The translations under genes and the position numbers were made by a program. Shown in pieces: positions 16,120-24,504 of a stretch of 64,000 nucleotides of DNA. The notes under the pieces were generated by a model, which saw only the letters and a list, made by a program, of their open reading frames with translations, was not told the DNA's origin and did not search any database. The stretch is from Streptomyces sp. HNM0575 (GTDB lineage Bacteria > Actinomycetota > Actinomycetes > Streptomycetales > Streptomycetaceae). The stretch is from the NCBI RefSeq assembly GCF_012726265.1, contig NZ_JAASAG010000003.1, forward strand, positions 110,422-174,421, in the 5' to 3' direction. The number at the start of each line of letters is the position of its first letter. The first letter of the stretch is position 1.

Positions 16120-17025
16120 TCAGTCCTCCGTCTTCTCGCCGGACAGCCGCCGCACGCCCCGTACCAGCGCGGAGTGGTCGAGCCCGCCGTCGCCCTGCTG
16201 CCGCAGCGCCGCCACGAGCTGCGCGAGCAGCGCGCCCGCGGGCACGGCCGCGCCGACGTCGCGGGCCGCGTCCGTGACGATGCCCATGTCCTTGTGGTGC
16301 AGATCGACCTTGAAGCCGGGGCGGAAGTCGCCGGAGAGAACGGCCCCCTTCTTGCGGGCCAGCACGGCGGAGCCCGCGAGCCCGCCCCCCAGCACGTCCA
16401 GCGCCGCCGCGAGGTCCACGCCGGACTTCTCCAGGAAGACCACGGCCTCGGCGAGCGCCTCGATGTTGACGGCGACGACGAGCTGGTTGGCGGCCTTCAC
16501 CGTCTGCCCCGAGCCGTGCGGGCCGCACAGCACGATGGTCTTGCCGAGCGCCTCCAGCACGGGCTTCGCCGCGTCGAAGGTCTCCTGCTCGCCGCCGACC
16601 ATGATGGACAGCGCGCCCTCCACGGCTCCCGCCTCGCCGCCGGAGACGGGCGCGTCGAGCACCTGAACTCCCTTGCCGGCGGCGGCCGTCGCGACATCCA
16701 CGGAGGTCTGCGGGGTGATGGACGACATGTCGATCAGCAGCGCGCCGGGGCGCACGTGGTCGAGCACTCCGCCCTCGTGCAGGACGACCTGCTCGACCTC
16801 CGGCGACGCGGGGACCATGGTGATGACGACGTCGGCCTCGCGTACGGCCTCCGCGACGGACGCGGCTCCCTTGCCGCCGTCCGCGACGAACGCCTCGACC
16901 TTCGAGGTCGTGGGATTGAAGGCGGTCACGTCGTAACCGGCCCGCAGCAGGTTGCGCGCCATGGGCGCGCCCATGATGCCGAGGCCGATGAAGGCGACCT
17001 TGGTCTGTTCCGGGGTGTAGCTCAT
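16120..17025 (-). CDS. glxR: Tartronate semialdehyde reductase (2-hydroxy-3-oxopropionate reductase)
   Basis: Reduces tartronate semialdehyde to glycerate with NAD(P)H. The 301-residue beta-hydroxyacid dehydrogenase has an N-terminal Rossmann motif VAFIGLGIMGAPMARNLL, the substrate motif DAPVSGGEAGAVEG (about 126-139), the catalytic lysine in GQTVKAANQ (about 178), and DLHHKDMG near 250. It lies between hyi and gcl on the same strand, three bases before gcl, matching the order of the pathway. The same reaction would also dispose of tartronate semialdehyde from galactarate breakdown, whose possible dehydratase is at 57222. Confidence 0.9.
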   Translation of the reverse strand: MSYTPEQTKVAFIGLGIMGAPMARNLLRAGYDVTAFNPTTSKVEAFVADGGKGAASVAEAVREADVVITMVPASPEVEQVVLHEGGVLDHVRPGALLIDMSSITPQTSVDVATAAAGKGVQVLDAPVSGGEAGAVEGALSIMVGGEQETFDAAKPVLEALGKTIVLCGPHGSGQTVKAANQLVVAVNIEALAEAVVFLEKSGVDLAAALDVLGGGLAGSAVLARKKGAVLSGDFRPGFKVDLHHKDMGIVTDAARDVGAAVPAGALLAQLVAALRQQGDGGLDHSALVRGVRRLSGEKTED

Positions 17026-17170
17026 GGGGGCGTCATGCCTTTCGAAGTGGCGGTCGTATGGGCGGAGTTGTACGGCACGGTCGTATGGGAGGGGGCGTAC
17101 GGACCTGGTCGGATGGACGCGACACGCACGTCCGGGGCGCCCGGACCGGGCGGCGGGGCGCCGTGCGCGC

Positions 17171-18037
17171 TCAGGCGGCGCCGCGCAGCGGGCGGGGCAG
17201 CCAGCCGAAGCTCTCGGCGCTCGGCAGGTCCCCGGGCTTGTACTCCAGGCCGATACGGCCCTCGTACCCGGCCTTGGAGAGTCGTTCCAGCAGGTCGGGG
17301 AAGTCGAGTTCGCCCGTGCCGGGTGCGCCGCGGCCGGGGCTGTCCGCGATCTGCACATGGGCGGTGCGGTCCGTGTAGGTGTCGATGACGCGGTGCAGGT
17401 CCTCGCCGTTCATGGCCAGGTGGTAGAGGTCCATGAGGAACCTCGTATTGCCCAGTCCCGTCACGGAGTTGACCCTGTCGACGACGTCGACGGCCTTCGG
17501 CGCGCTGACGATCGGGCAGTGCGGCGACTCGACGGCGTTGAGGGCCTCGACGAGCAGCACGGCTCCGATGCCGTCGGCCGCGCGGGCCGCCGACACCAGG
17601 TTCTCCAGGGCGAGTTGGTCCTGCTCGGCGGGTGTGGCGCCCGTGACGCGGTTGCCGTAGAGGGCGTTGAGCGCGGTGCAGCCGGCCGACTCCGCGAAGT
17701 CCACGGCGACGTCGATGTTCCGGCGGAACTTCTCGGACTCCTCGCCCGGCACGGACAGCGCCCCGCGGTCCGGGCCCGGCAGCTGCCCGGCGTAGAAGTT
17801 GAGGCCGGTCAGCCGGGTGCCCGCGTCGTTCAACGCCCGGCGCAACGCGTCCAGTTCGGACTTCTCGGGTACGGGCGCGTCCACCCACGGCCACCACAGC
17901 TCGACCGCGGTGAAGCCCGCGGCGGCTGCCGCGGCGGGACGCTCCAGCAGCGGCAGCTCGGTGAAGAGGATCGACAGATTGACGGTATAGCGGTGTTCGG
18001 TGCCGCCGATGCCGGCGAGCTCAGTCAGGGGCGCCAC
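17171..18037 (-). CDS. hyi: Hydroxypyruvate isomerase
   Basis: Interconverts hydroxypyruvate and tartronate semialdehyde. The 288-residue TIM barrel has the N-terminal YTVNLSILFTELPLLERP block, NFYAGQLPGPDRG, the metal/catalytic glutamates in LLVEALN and IGLEYKPGD, and FLMDLYHLAMNGED with HVQIADSPGRGAPGTGELDF split across the barrel end. It is the first gene of the hyi-glxR-gcl operon, separated from glxR by 145 bp. The GTG at 18037 has GGAGG 12 bases upstream. The promoter region carries the paired TTYY..GGAW operator at 18134-18169, implying control by the allantoin regulator. Confidence 0.9.
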   Translation of the reverse strand: MAPLTELAGIGGTEHRYTVNLSILFTELPLLERPAAAAAAGFTAVELWWPWVDAPVPEKSELDALRRALNDAGTRLTGLNFYAGQLPGPDRGALSVPGEESEKFRRNIDVAVDFAESAGCTALNALYGNRVTGATPAEQDQLALENLVSAARAADGIGAVLLVEALNAVESPHCPIVSAPKAVDVVDRVNSVTGLGNTRFLMDLYHLAMNGEDLHRVIDTYTDRTAHVQIADSPGRGAPGTGELDFPDLLERLSKAGYEGRIGLEYKPGDLPSAESFGWLPRPLRGAA

Positions 18038-18133
18038 GGCGATCGCTTCCCTCCGGGTCCGTGTCCTTCGCGGTGCGGGCCGTCCGCACGGGATCGGCTC
18101 TCGCGTTCCATGGTGCCGCTTCGTATGCGGCAG

Positions 18134-18169
18134 TTTCGTATCGTGGAAGCAGATTTCTACTTTACGGAA
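18134..18169. promoter_or_regulatory. Paired 15-bp operator upstream of hyi operon (AllR-type)
   Basis: TTTCGTATCGTGGAA (18134-18148) and TTCTACTTTACGGAA (18155-18169) are separated by six bases. The same pair architecture (15-6-15) occurs before allB and aceB. It lies 97 bp upstream of the hyi start. The regulator is inferred to be the IclR protein at 42014. Confidence 0.75.
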
Positions 18170-18261
18170 GAGTGCTCTCGCTTCCCGGAACCTGTCAAGA
18201 GGTCTGCCCCCGGGTGCCCTGCCGATGGCCGCTGCCGGGGCCGTTCGCGTAGGTTGACGGC

Positions 18262-18642
18262 GTGCGATTGCGAGTGGAGTTCACGACCGAGCCCTTCGAT
18301 CTGGACGAGGCGCCGCAGCATGCGCTGGTGGCCCGCGAGATCGTGCAGAGCGCGCCGCTGGACTCCGTCGACGTGGGGCCGTTCGGCAACACGGCGGAGG
18401 GACCGGCGGACGAGGTGCTCGCCGCGGTCCAGGTCCTGCTCCGCGACTCGCTGGGCGCGGGCGCGACCCGGATCTCGCTCCAGCTCAACGTCCTGCCGGG
18501 CACGGACGCGGACACGGGCACGGGCACTGACGCGGGCACGGACACTGACGCGGGCACCGACACGGGCAGGGACGCGGACACGGGCACCGACACGGGCACG
18601 GGCACGCTGCCCGGAGCGGGCGCCGCAGGGAGCGGCACATGA
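18262..18642 (+). CDS. Thiamine-binding (MTH1187/YqgV-like) domain protein with repetitive tail
   Basis: The first ~78 residues (MRLRVEFTTEPFD, FGNTAEGPADEVLAAVQVLL, GAGATRISLQLNVL) resemble the small ferredoxin-like fold of MTH1187/YqgV thiamine-binding proteins. The last ~45 residues are pure Asp/Gly/Thr repeats (GTDAGTDT units) encoded by tandem ACGGGCAC-type DNA, which probably adds a disordered tail. GTG 18262 is the start. The stop overlaps the next gene's ATG (ATGA), so the two are coupled. It is divergent from hyi. Ligand and role are not known; thiamine diphosphate is the cofactor of the nearby Gcl, which may be coincidence. Confidence 0.55.
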   Translation: MRLRVEFTTEPFDLDEAPQHALVAREIVQSAPLDSVDVGPFGNTAEGPADEVLAAVQVLLRDSLGAGATRISLQLNVLPGTDADTGTGTDAGTDTDAGTDTGRDADTGTDTGTGTLPGAGAAGSGT

Positions 18643-19070
18643 CCCGCACCGGCGGCAGCGGCCGGACCGGCGCCGGCGCCCCGCACGAAGGCAACGCCTT
18701 CGCCGACGCCGTGAAGCCCCTGGTCGACGCGATGGGCGGCGAGATGATCGCCCCGGAGGAGGCGCAGGGCGACGACGTGGTGCTCGCCTGGGAGGGCCGG
18801 GACGTCGTGGCCGTACGGCTGCCCCACCTCTCCGAGTCCCTCGACCACATCCTCGCCGAGCTGGAGCGCCGCCACGGCATGCCGCTCGCCGAACTGGACC
18901 GCAAGACGAAGCAGTCGGTCGTGCGCGTGCTGGAGACCCGCGGGGCCTTCTCCGTGCGGCACGGCGTCGAGACCGTCGCGAGCGCGCTCGGCGTCAGCCG
19001 CTTCACGGTCTACAACTACATCAACTCCCAAGAGGAGAAGCGCGCGAAGAGGCGCCGCGACGAAGAGTGA
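18639..19070 (+). CDS. Helix-turn-helix protein (DauR/YheO-type HTH)
   Basis: The 143-residue protein has an N-terminal domain of unknown function (NAFADAVKPLVDAMGGEMI, then DVVLAWEGRDVVAVRLP) and a C-terminal HTH: VVRVLETRGAFSVRHGVETV followed by ASALGVSRFTVYNYINS. This is the arrangement of the HTH_22 domain in DauR/YheO regulators, though the usual PAS-like half is much shorter. It overlaps the upstream thiamine-binding-like gene by four bases and ends just before an insertion-sequence relic. It may regulate the divergent hyi operon or its own pair; that is inference. Confidence 0.6.
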   Translation: MTRTGGSGRTGAGAPHEGNAFADAVKPLVDAMGGEMIAPEEAQGDDVVLAWEGRDVVAVRLPHLSESLDHILAELERRHGMPLAELDRKTKQSVVRVLETRGAFSVRHGVETVASALGVSRFTVYNYINSQEEKRAKRRRDEE

Positions 19071-19163
19071 GCTGTTCCAACCTCACGTTGCCCACCGGAC
19101 CACCGACGTCGTCAAAGCCGTCCTCGCCCTTCGCCTCGAGTCAACGGGAGGTGAGAGAACAGC
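19071..19163 (+). mobile_element. Insertion-sequence relic (transposase 3' end), left copy
   Basis: The sequence from 19093 to 19163 matches the reverse complement of 20181-20250 over about 70 bp with few differences. On the plus strand it reads TTDVVKAVLALRLESTGGER, which looks like a transposase C-terminal end. GCTGTTCCAACCTCACGTTG at 19071-19090 also forms an imperfect inverted repeat with 19141-19162. It is a decayed insertion-sequence end, directly after the HTH gene stop. Confidence 0.6.
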
Positions 19164-19180
19164 CCACTGTGGCTTCTTCC

Positions 19181-20011
19181 TTATCGACCGAGTGCTGCTC
19201 GGATCTGGCTGAGCCACTCCGTGCCCAGCTGGTGCCCATTCGGGAGTTGGTCGCCTCGGTCCCAGCGCCACGTTGTGATCATCGCAAGCACGAGGATCCG
19301 GCACTGGCGCAGTAGGCCTTGGTCGATACCCGGATAGTGCTCGCTGACTTCTTCGGGCGCATGGGCGAGGTCGAATTCGACAGGTCCACGGCAGCAGGTC
19401 TCGAGGTCTACGAACAGCGGGCCGTTCTTCGTGGTGAGCACGTTGCCTGGGTGCGGCTCGCCGTGCAGTAGCTGGTCGGCACCGCCGCACTCGCCGATCA
19501 CTCGTCTCAGGCTTCGCAAAGTGTTGCCGAGCAGCTCCCGGTCCGCGTCGGCGAGTGCCGGAGTGCGGTCGCGGCTTGCTACGAGTTGTTGAGCCTGCTC
19601 GACTCGATCCGTGAAGTGCGGCGTCGGGGAATCGAGTTGGCGCATGCCGGCATGCAGCCGCTTGAGCGCATCGGCGTATTCAGCTGGTGAGACCTCTTGA
19701 GGCGTCACGGGTTCGTAGTATGTCCACAGTGTGACCTCGAAGCCATCACGCTCGTAGACGCGCGGCTCCACTCGGGGCTCGAGAGCAGCCACCGGGCTAT
19801 CCGTTTCGGCGAGCCGTTGCGCCAACTCGATTTCGAACTGTGCGATCTGATGCGCTACAGGTGCCACCCGGGCCAGGACGTCACAAGGCAGCAGACGCAG
19901 AGTGAGCTTGTTCGAGTCGTGAAGGACGATCGCGTCATCGACCTTCAGGTCAAGCGCGTTGGCTGTGGAGACACCCGCGGCCACCGCACGCGGAAGGTCT
20001 GCTGACTTCAT
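19181..20011 (-). CDS. Phosphotransferase (APH/choline-kinase fold) family protein
   Basis: A 276-residue protein with the APH fold. The catalytic loop LLHGEPHPGNVLTT (Brenner-type HGxPHxxN) is near residue 185 and the metal-binding Asp lies in GPLFVDLETCCRGPVEFDLA near 203. Proteins of this kind phosphorylate small molecules; resistance cannot be assumed. ATG 20011 follows GGGAGAGGGG. GC content and codon choice are lower than in the purine genes, and the gene is flanked by inverted copies of a transposase 3' end, suggesting horizontal arrival. Substrate unknown. Confidence 0.75.
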   Translation of the reverse strand: MKSADLPRAVAAGVSTANALDLKVDDAIVLHDSNKLTLRLLPCDVLARVAPVAHQIAQFEIELAQRLAETDSPVAALEPRVEPRVYERDGFEVTLWTYYEPVTPQEVSPAEYADALKRLHAGMRQLDSPTPHFTDRVEQAQQLVASRDRTPALADADRELLGNTLRSLRRVIGECGGADQLLHGEPHPGNVLTTKNGPLFVDLETCCRGPVEFDLAHAPEEVSEHYPGIDQGLLRQCRILVLAMITTWRWDRGDQLPNGHQLGTEWLSQIRAALGR

Positions 20012-20180
20012 CGTCGCTTGCCCCTCTCCCTCGCGTGGCCAACCGGAGTGGAGCGACAGCGAGGATCGCGACGCACTCCCTGGTGATCCTCCCCGCACGG
20101 TGAGGCACCCTACGACTCACCGCCTTGCCTGACGACAGGTTTTCCCCGTGCCCGACGGTCGGTGCGGGGAAGCGCGGTAG

Positions 20181-20352
20181 CAGCTGTTCTCCCACCTCAC
20201 GTTGACGCGAGGTGGAGGGCGAGGACGGCTGACGACGTCGGTGATCCGGTTGGTGCTGCACGCAGTTTGCGCAGCAGGCGCCATCCCCTGAGCGTGGCCA
20301 GGTGTGGGATGAGACGGCCGGTGTCCCGGTAGCCGCGGTCGGCGAGCATGGC
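20181..20352 (-). mobile_element. Insertion-sequence relic (transposase 3' end), right copy
   Basis: On the minus strand the frame reads AMLADRGYRDTGRLIPHL, a transposase-like segment, and continues to SAVLALHLAST and a stop near the end. The terminal ~70 bp (20181-20250) are an inverted copy of 19093-19163. CACCTC and GAGGTG (20193-20214) form a hairpin. The N-terminal part of the transposase is absent. Confidence 0.6.
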
Positions 20353-20648
20353 ACGGCGGTACGGGCAGCGGCAGATTCTAGAAGAAGATGTCTTCTTATT
20401 ACCGCAGCGGCAATTCAATTGGGCCTCGAGTTCGAGAGCGCCATGAAACCCGCCGCAATCCTCGTGCCATCACGTCCACTTGAAACGCGGCGGCACGCGG
20501 CGGCGCTGAACGGCAAAGTCGAGACTCGCAGTTGAGATGTCGCTCGTGCGAGTGAAGCAGCTAAAAGCGAACCCTGCCGGCAGCGGACGTTGAAACTCTG
20601 GTCGTGGGCAAAACCTGCCCTTCACTCGTCCACGACAAGGAGCGAAGC
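20353..20648. other. Non-coding, relatively AT-rich gap with palindrome
   Basis: No gene supported. AAGAAGA (20382-20388) and TCTTCTT (20391-20397) form a perfect palindrome around TG, unusual for this GC content and possibly an operator or relic end. AAGGAG at 20637-20642 is the ribosome site of the next gene. Confidence 0.45.
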
Positions 20649-21443
20649 GTGAAAGCTCGCTTTAGCGTGACACGAAGACTGGCTTTCGGGGTCACCGCGC
20701 TGGCCGCGATCGTCGTCTCGGCCGTCCCCGGATCGGCATCCGCCGCCACTGCCAGCTCGGAGCACTGGGGTGTGATCACCCGCAACACGATCGGCTCGCC
20801 AGTCGGTGAGTTGAGGAACGGCCCGTACGGCTCGTTCAACAAGACGGGCCCCTTCTCGAGACCCCCCTTCGGCACCGGCAGCCTGGGAATCGAGGTGGCG
20901 AACAATTCCACCAGCCTGACTCCGCCCAGTGAGATGGTCACGTTCGGCAACGAGGTCGACTTCCGCGGCGACCCGGTGCTGGCACTGAACCAGGTCGGCT
21001 TCTACGTCTTCCAGACGACTGAGAACGTCACCACCTACGGCGGCCCGAGCAACATGCCCAACATCAAGTTCGAGATCGATCCGGACACCCCGGGCAGCGA
21101 CGGCTACTCCTCGATGGTGTGGCTGCCCGACCCGGTCCCGGTGGCGAACCAGGACGCCTGGAGCCCGTATCTGAACGCCGCCACGACCGGCACGTGGTAT
21201 CTCACGGGCGCCGAGGGGACCCAGATCGGCTGCCCCCAGACCCCGACACCCCCGGCCACCCGATGCACCTTCTCGGAGCTCAAGGCCAATTTCAACGCCG
21301 CCGGCGCCACCCCGACCATCCACACCGCCGGTGTGGGCAAGGGCCGCGACAACATGTGGATCGGCGCCGTCGACGGCCTGCGGATCAACCAGAACATCTA
21401 CGACTTCGAGGCCAACGGAGTCACGACCCGTCCCGTCCTGTGA
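20649..21443 (+). CDS. Secreted protein of unknown function
   Basis: A GTG at 20649, six bases after AAGGAG, starts a 264-residue protein. Residues 1-33 are a clear Sec signal peptide (KARFSVTRR, hydrophobic core LAFGVTALAAIVVSAVPG, cleavage after ASA). The mature part (about 230 residues) is rich in Gly, Pro, Thr and Asn, with only two cysteines (IGCPQ and TRCTF), possibly one disulfide. I do not recognise the family. It lies in the accessory patch between transposase relics and the TIG/YVTN gene; a surface or extracellular role is inferred only from the signal peptide. Confidence 0.7.
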   Translation: MKARFSVTRRLAFGVTALAAIVVSAVPGSASAATASSEHWGVITRNTIGSPVGELRNGPYGSFNKTGPFSRPPFGTGSLGIEVANNSTSLTPPSEMVTFGNEVDFRGDPVLALNQVGFYVFQTTENVTTYGGPSNMPNIKFEIDPDTPGSDGYSSMVWLPDPVPVANQDAWSPYLNAATTGTWYLTGAEGTQIGCPQTPTPPATRCTFSELKANFNAAGATPTIHTAGVGKGRDNMWIGAVDGLRINQNIYDFEANGVTTRPVL

Positions 21444-21632
21444 GGTTCCTCGGCGAGACGGTCCACGGGGGTGCGGCCGGGTCCGCCGGACGCGGGCGGG
21501 GCATCCCGAATCCACGGGGCTGAGCCCCGATGCACTGCTGATACCGGCAGGTCCCGGAGGGTCATGCCCGTCCGGGACCTGCCGGCGTCCTGTCCCACCT
21601 CCCGGGGGTGGTGCGTTATGAGAACGGGCGGG

Positions 21633-23315
21633 TCAGATGTTCGCGATCGCCACCCCGAACGGGTTGTTGCCGACGGTGATGGTGCCGGTGACGGCGTCGG
21701 TGGCGGTGTCGATCACCGAGACCGTGTCACTGCCGAAGTCGGTGACGTAGGCCTTGGTTCCGTCCGGAGTGATCGCCACACCGGCCGGGTCGCTGAGGCT
21801 CGCGTCGGTGATGGTGGTGGTGACGGTGTTGGTGGCGGTGTCGATGACCGAGACGGTGTTGTTGTCGCGGTTGGTGACGTAGGCCTTGGTTCCGTCGGGG
21901 GTGATCGCCACCCCGTACGGGCCGTTGAGGCTCGCGTCGGTGATGGTGGTGGTGACGGTGTTGGTGGCGGTGTCGATGACCGAGACGGTGCTGTTGTCGC
22001 GGTTGGTGACGTAGGCCGTGGTCCCGTCCGGAGTGATCGCCACACCGGAGGGGGCGGGCCCGACCAGGACGGGAGTGCCGATGACGGTGTCGGTGGCGGT
22101 GTCGATCACGGACACCGAAGCGGCGGAACGGTTGGTGACGTAGGCCCTGGTTCCGTCCGGGGTGATCGCCACCGCGAACGGTCCTGTGAAGTTCTCGCCG
22201 TTGATGGTGGCGGTGACGGTGTCGGTGGCGGTGTCGATCACCGAGACCGTGTTTTCGCCGCCGGCGTTGTTGGCGACGTAGGCCTTGGTTCCGTCCGGGG
22301 TGACTGCGACTCCGCCGGGGCCGGTTCCGACCGTGATCTGGGGCCCGATGACGGTGTTGGTGGCGGTGTCGATCACCGAGACGGTGTTGATGTTGAAGTT
22401 GGTGACGTAGGCCTTGGTCCCGTCGGGGGTGATCGCCACGGCGGACGGTCCTGTGAAGTTCTCGCCGTTGACGGGGGTCCCGGTGACGGTGTCGGTGCTG
22501 GTGTCGATCACGGACACCGTGGCGTCGGTGTAGTTGGTGACATACGCGGTCGCCACGGGCGGCGGCACCACCACGTAGGTGTAGGCGCCCGGTGCGGTGA
22601 CGCTGCCGTTGGAGGTCGTGACGGTGACATCGGCCGGGCCCGCGGTACCGGGCGGTGTGGTCGCCGTGATGGTGGTGGAGTTGACGACCGTCACATTGGT
22701 CGCCGGGACCCCGTCGAAGGTCACCGTCGCCGGGGAAGTGAAGCCGGTGCCGGTGATCGTCACCTCCTGGCCGCCGGCCTCAGGACCCGACGGAGGGTCC
22801 ACCGAGATGATCGTCGGCGCCGCCACGTAGGTGTAGGCGATGCCGCAACCCGTGCCGCTGGGGGTCACCACGGTGACCAGTACGGTGCCCGTTCCCGGCG
22901 GGGCCACGGCCTGGATCAGGCGGTCCTGTACCACGGTGAAGCTGACGGCGTCGGTGTTGCCGAACTTGACGGCGGTCGCGCCCGTGAACCGGATGCCGAC
23001 GAGCGTTACCGAAGTACCGCCCGCGGCCGGTCCGGAGGCCGGGGTGATGCTCTGGACCGCCGCGCCCGGCGTTCCGGTGTAGCAGAATGCCCTGCCGTTG
23101 CTGGTGCCCTCGGGGGTCACCACCGTGACCAGCACCGAACCGCTTCCCGCGGGCACGGTGGCTCTGATCTGGGAATTGCTGGTCACCGTGAACACGGCGT
23201 CGGTGTTGCCGAATTTGACGGCGGTCGCACCTATGAAACCGGAACCGAGGATTGTGACGACGCTGCCGGCGGAAGCCGTTGCGGGCTGGATGACGCTGAT
23301 CGTGGGTGCTGCCAT
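21633..23315 (-). CDS. IPT/TIG-domain protein with seven-bladed YVTN beta-propeller
   Basis: The 560-residue protein has three IPT/TIG immunoglobulin-like domains (about 1-85, 86-168, 169-252; e.g. ITPASGPAAGGTSVTLVG) followed by seven YVTN repeats of about 43 residues, each with VAITPDGTKAYVTN and TVSVIDTATDTV. Seven repeats make one closed propeller. Such modules mediate binding to proteins or sugars on surfaces. There is no signal peptide or membrane anchor: the protein starts MAAPTISVIQPATASAGS. It may be exported by a non-classical route or work inside the cell. The repeats are also nearly identical at DNA level (130-bp period), suggesting recent duplication or gene conversion. Confidence 0.85.
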   Translation of the reverse strand: MAAPTISVIQPATASAGSVVTILGSGFIGATAVKFGNTDAVFTVTSNSQIRATVPAGSGSVLVTVVTPEGTSNGRAFCYTGTPGAAVQSITPASGPAAGGTSVTLVGIRFTGATAVKFGNTDAVSFTVVQDRLIQAVAPPGTGTVLVTVVTPSGTGCGIAYTYVAAPTIISVDPPSGPEAGGQEVTITGTGFTSPATVTFDGVPATNVTVVNSTTITATTPPGTAGPADVTVTTSNGSVTAPGAYTYVVVPPPVATAYVTNYTDATVSVIDTSTDTVTGTPVNGENFTGPSAVAITPDGTKAYVTNFNINTVSVIDTATNTVIGPQITVGTGPGGVAVTPDGTKAYVANNAGGENTVSVIDTATDTVTATINGENFTGPFAVAITPDGTRAYVTNRSAASVSVIDTATDTVIGTPVLVGPAPSGVAITPDGTTAYVTNRDNSTVSVIDTATNTVTTTITDASLNGPYGVAITPDGTKAYVTNRDNNTVSVIDTATNTVTTTITDASLSDPAGVAITPDGTKAYVTDFGSDTVSVIDTATDAVTGTITVGNNPFGVAIANI

Positions 23316-23871
23316 GACTCTGCCTCCTCAAGGCGGGATTCCAGGCAGGGGTTCCCGCGGCAGGGTGCAGCTTCGTCAACTCCCCATGCGCGGCGGAAGA
23401 AAGAACCAGGGAACGGCGCCCCGACCCGTGACGGGCGTGAATCCCCTGCCTTTTGCCGCAATGGAAGCGAACAGCAGAACCACTGGGCAAGGAGTGAATT
23501 CGAGCAGAAGATGCATACGCAGTGAGAACGACAATCCCATGAAGCATCAACTGCTATGAATACGCACCGGCGTACGCCCTCCCGTCATCTCCGTCACGGC
23601 CCGCCGGTCGAGGTGCGCGCACTCGACTGGTTTCGTCTCAATTCCCGTGCCAGTCAAGTGAGTTGCTCATTGACGGGCCGTGCGGGATGTCAACGGGCTT
23701 GTGGTTGCGGTGTTTTCAGGTCTGCGTCTGCCCGCCGCCGTCGGCCCGGGCTTCCGGATGCTTCCGGGGGCGGGCGGGGCTTCCGGATGCTCCGGAGCCT
23801 TCCTGCGTCGAGCAGGCGCCGCCCCGCCCCCGCCTCCCGTGCTCCATGTGTGGTCCACCCCGGGCAGATTT
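23316..23871. other. Non-coding gap with short direct repeat
   Basis: No supported gene. GGGCTTCCGGATGC occurs at 23748 and 23777 with similar flanks (about 19 bp repeated). The region should contain the promoter of the minus-strand TIG/YVTN gene. A lower-GC stretch lies at 23460-23570. Confidence 0.4.
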
Positions 23872-23910
23872 CAACAAAGTGTTGACGTTGGATGTCTCCG
23901 GGGCTTAGCT
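23872..23910 (+). promoter_or_regulatory. Promoter with overlapping palindrome for the urate operon
   Basis: TTGACG (23882-23887) and TTAGCT (23905-23910) are spaced 17 bp, a vegetative-type promoter. CAACA AAG TGTTG (23872-23884) is an inverted repeat overlapping the -35 element, so a repressor bound there would block transcription. It differs from the AllR-type operators. Start codon GTG 23944 lies 33 bp downstream. Confidence 0.55.
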
Positions 23911-23943
23911 GTTCCCCAGCCCGAACAGTCTCCGGAGGCAGAT

Positions 23944-24504
23944 GTGACGCCTTCCCCGCCCCCCGCCGCATCGGCTACGACCTGGCTCGACTCCGCCCCG
24001 GAGCCCGATGTCCGCGCGGCTCTCCTCGACGTCTGCGCATCCCGCACCTGGGCCGGCGCGCTGCTCGCCCGTCGTCCGTACGAGGGCACGTCGCGGCTGC
24101 TCGCCGCCAGCGACGCCGCCATGGCGGAGCTGACCGCCGAGGATCTCGCCGAGGCCATGGCCGGGCATCCGCCCATCGGATGGCCACGGCCCGGCGACCC
24201 CTCGTCGGCACGAGAGCAGCGCGGCATGGCCACGGCCTCGGACCGTCTCAAGGAGGAGATGCTGGAGCTCAATCTGGCCTATCAGGAACGGTTCGGCCAC
24301 GTCTTCCTGATCTGCGCGACCGGCCTGAGCGGGGAGCAGATGCGCGACGCGGCACGCGAGCGGATCGCCAACTCGCCGGACGAGGAACGCGAGACCGTAC
24401 GTACCGAACTCACGAAGATCAACCGGATCCGCCTGACGGCACTGGCGGAGACGGGCGCGCCGACCGGGCCGGCAGGCCCAGGGGGAGAGTCAGAACGAGC
24501 ATGA
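23944..24504 (+). CDS. uraD: 2-oxo-4-hydroxy-4-carboxy-5-ureidoimidazoline (OHCU) decarboxylase
   Basis: Catalyses the last step of urate to (S)-allantoin, decarboxylating OHCU. The 186-residue helical protein has CASRTWAGALLARRPY, the substrate-site histidine in MAGHPPIGWP (about residue 80), SSAREQRGM, and NLAYQERFGHVFLICATGLS with the C-terminal catalytic region. GTG 23944 is five bases after GGAGG. The stop overlaps the ATG of the HIU hydrolase (ATGA). It is the first gene of a urate operon with a palindrome-marked promoter. Confidence 0.9.
   Translation: MTPSPPPAASATTWLDSAPEPDVRAALLDVCASRTWAGALLARRPYEGTSRLLAASDAAMAELTAEDLAEAMAGHPPIGWPRPGDPSSAREQRGMATASDRLKEEMLELNLAYQERFGHVFLICATGLSGEQMRDAARERIANSPDEERETVRTELTKINRIRLTALAETGAPTGPAGPGGESERA

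Noticed and set aside
18262..19070. Toxin-antitoxin pair
   Set aside because: Overlapping small genes suggested it, but the first resembles a thiamine-binding fold and the second a regulator; neither resembles a known toxin.
19181..20011. Aminoglycoside resistance gene
   Set aside because: Only the general phosphotransferase fold is supported; the catalytic loop does not match a specific resistance class.
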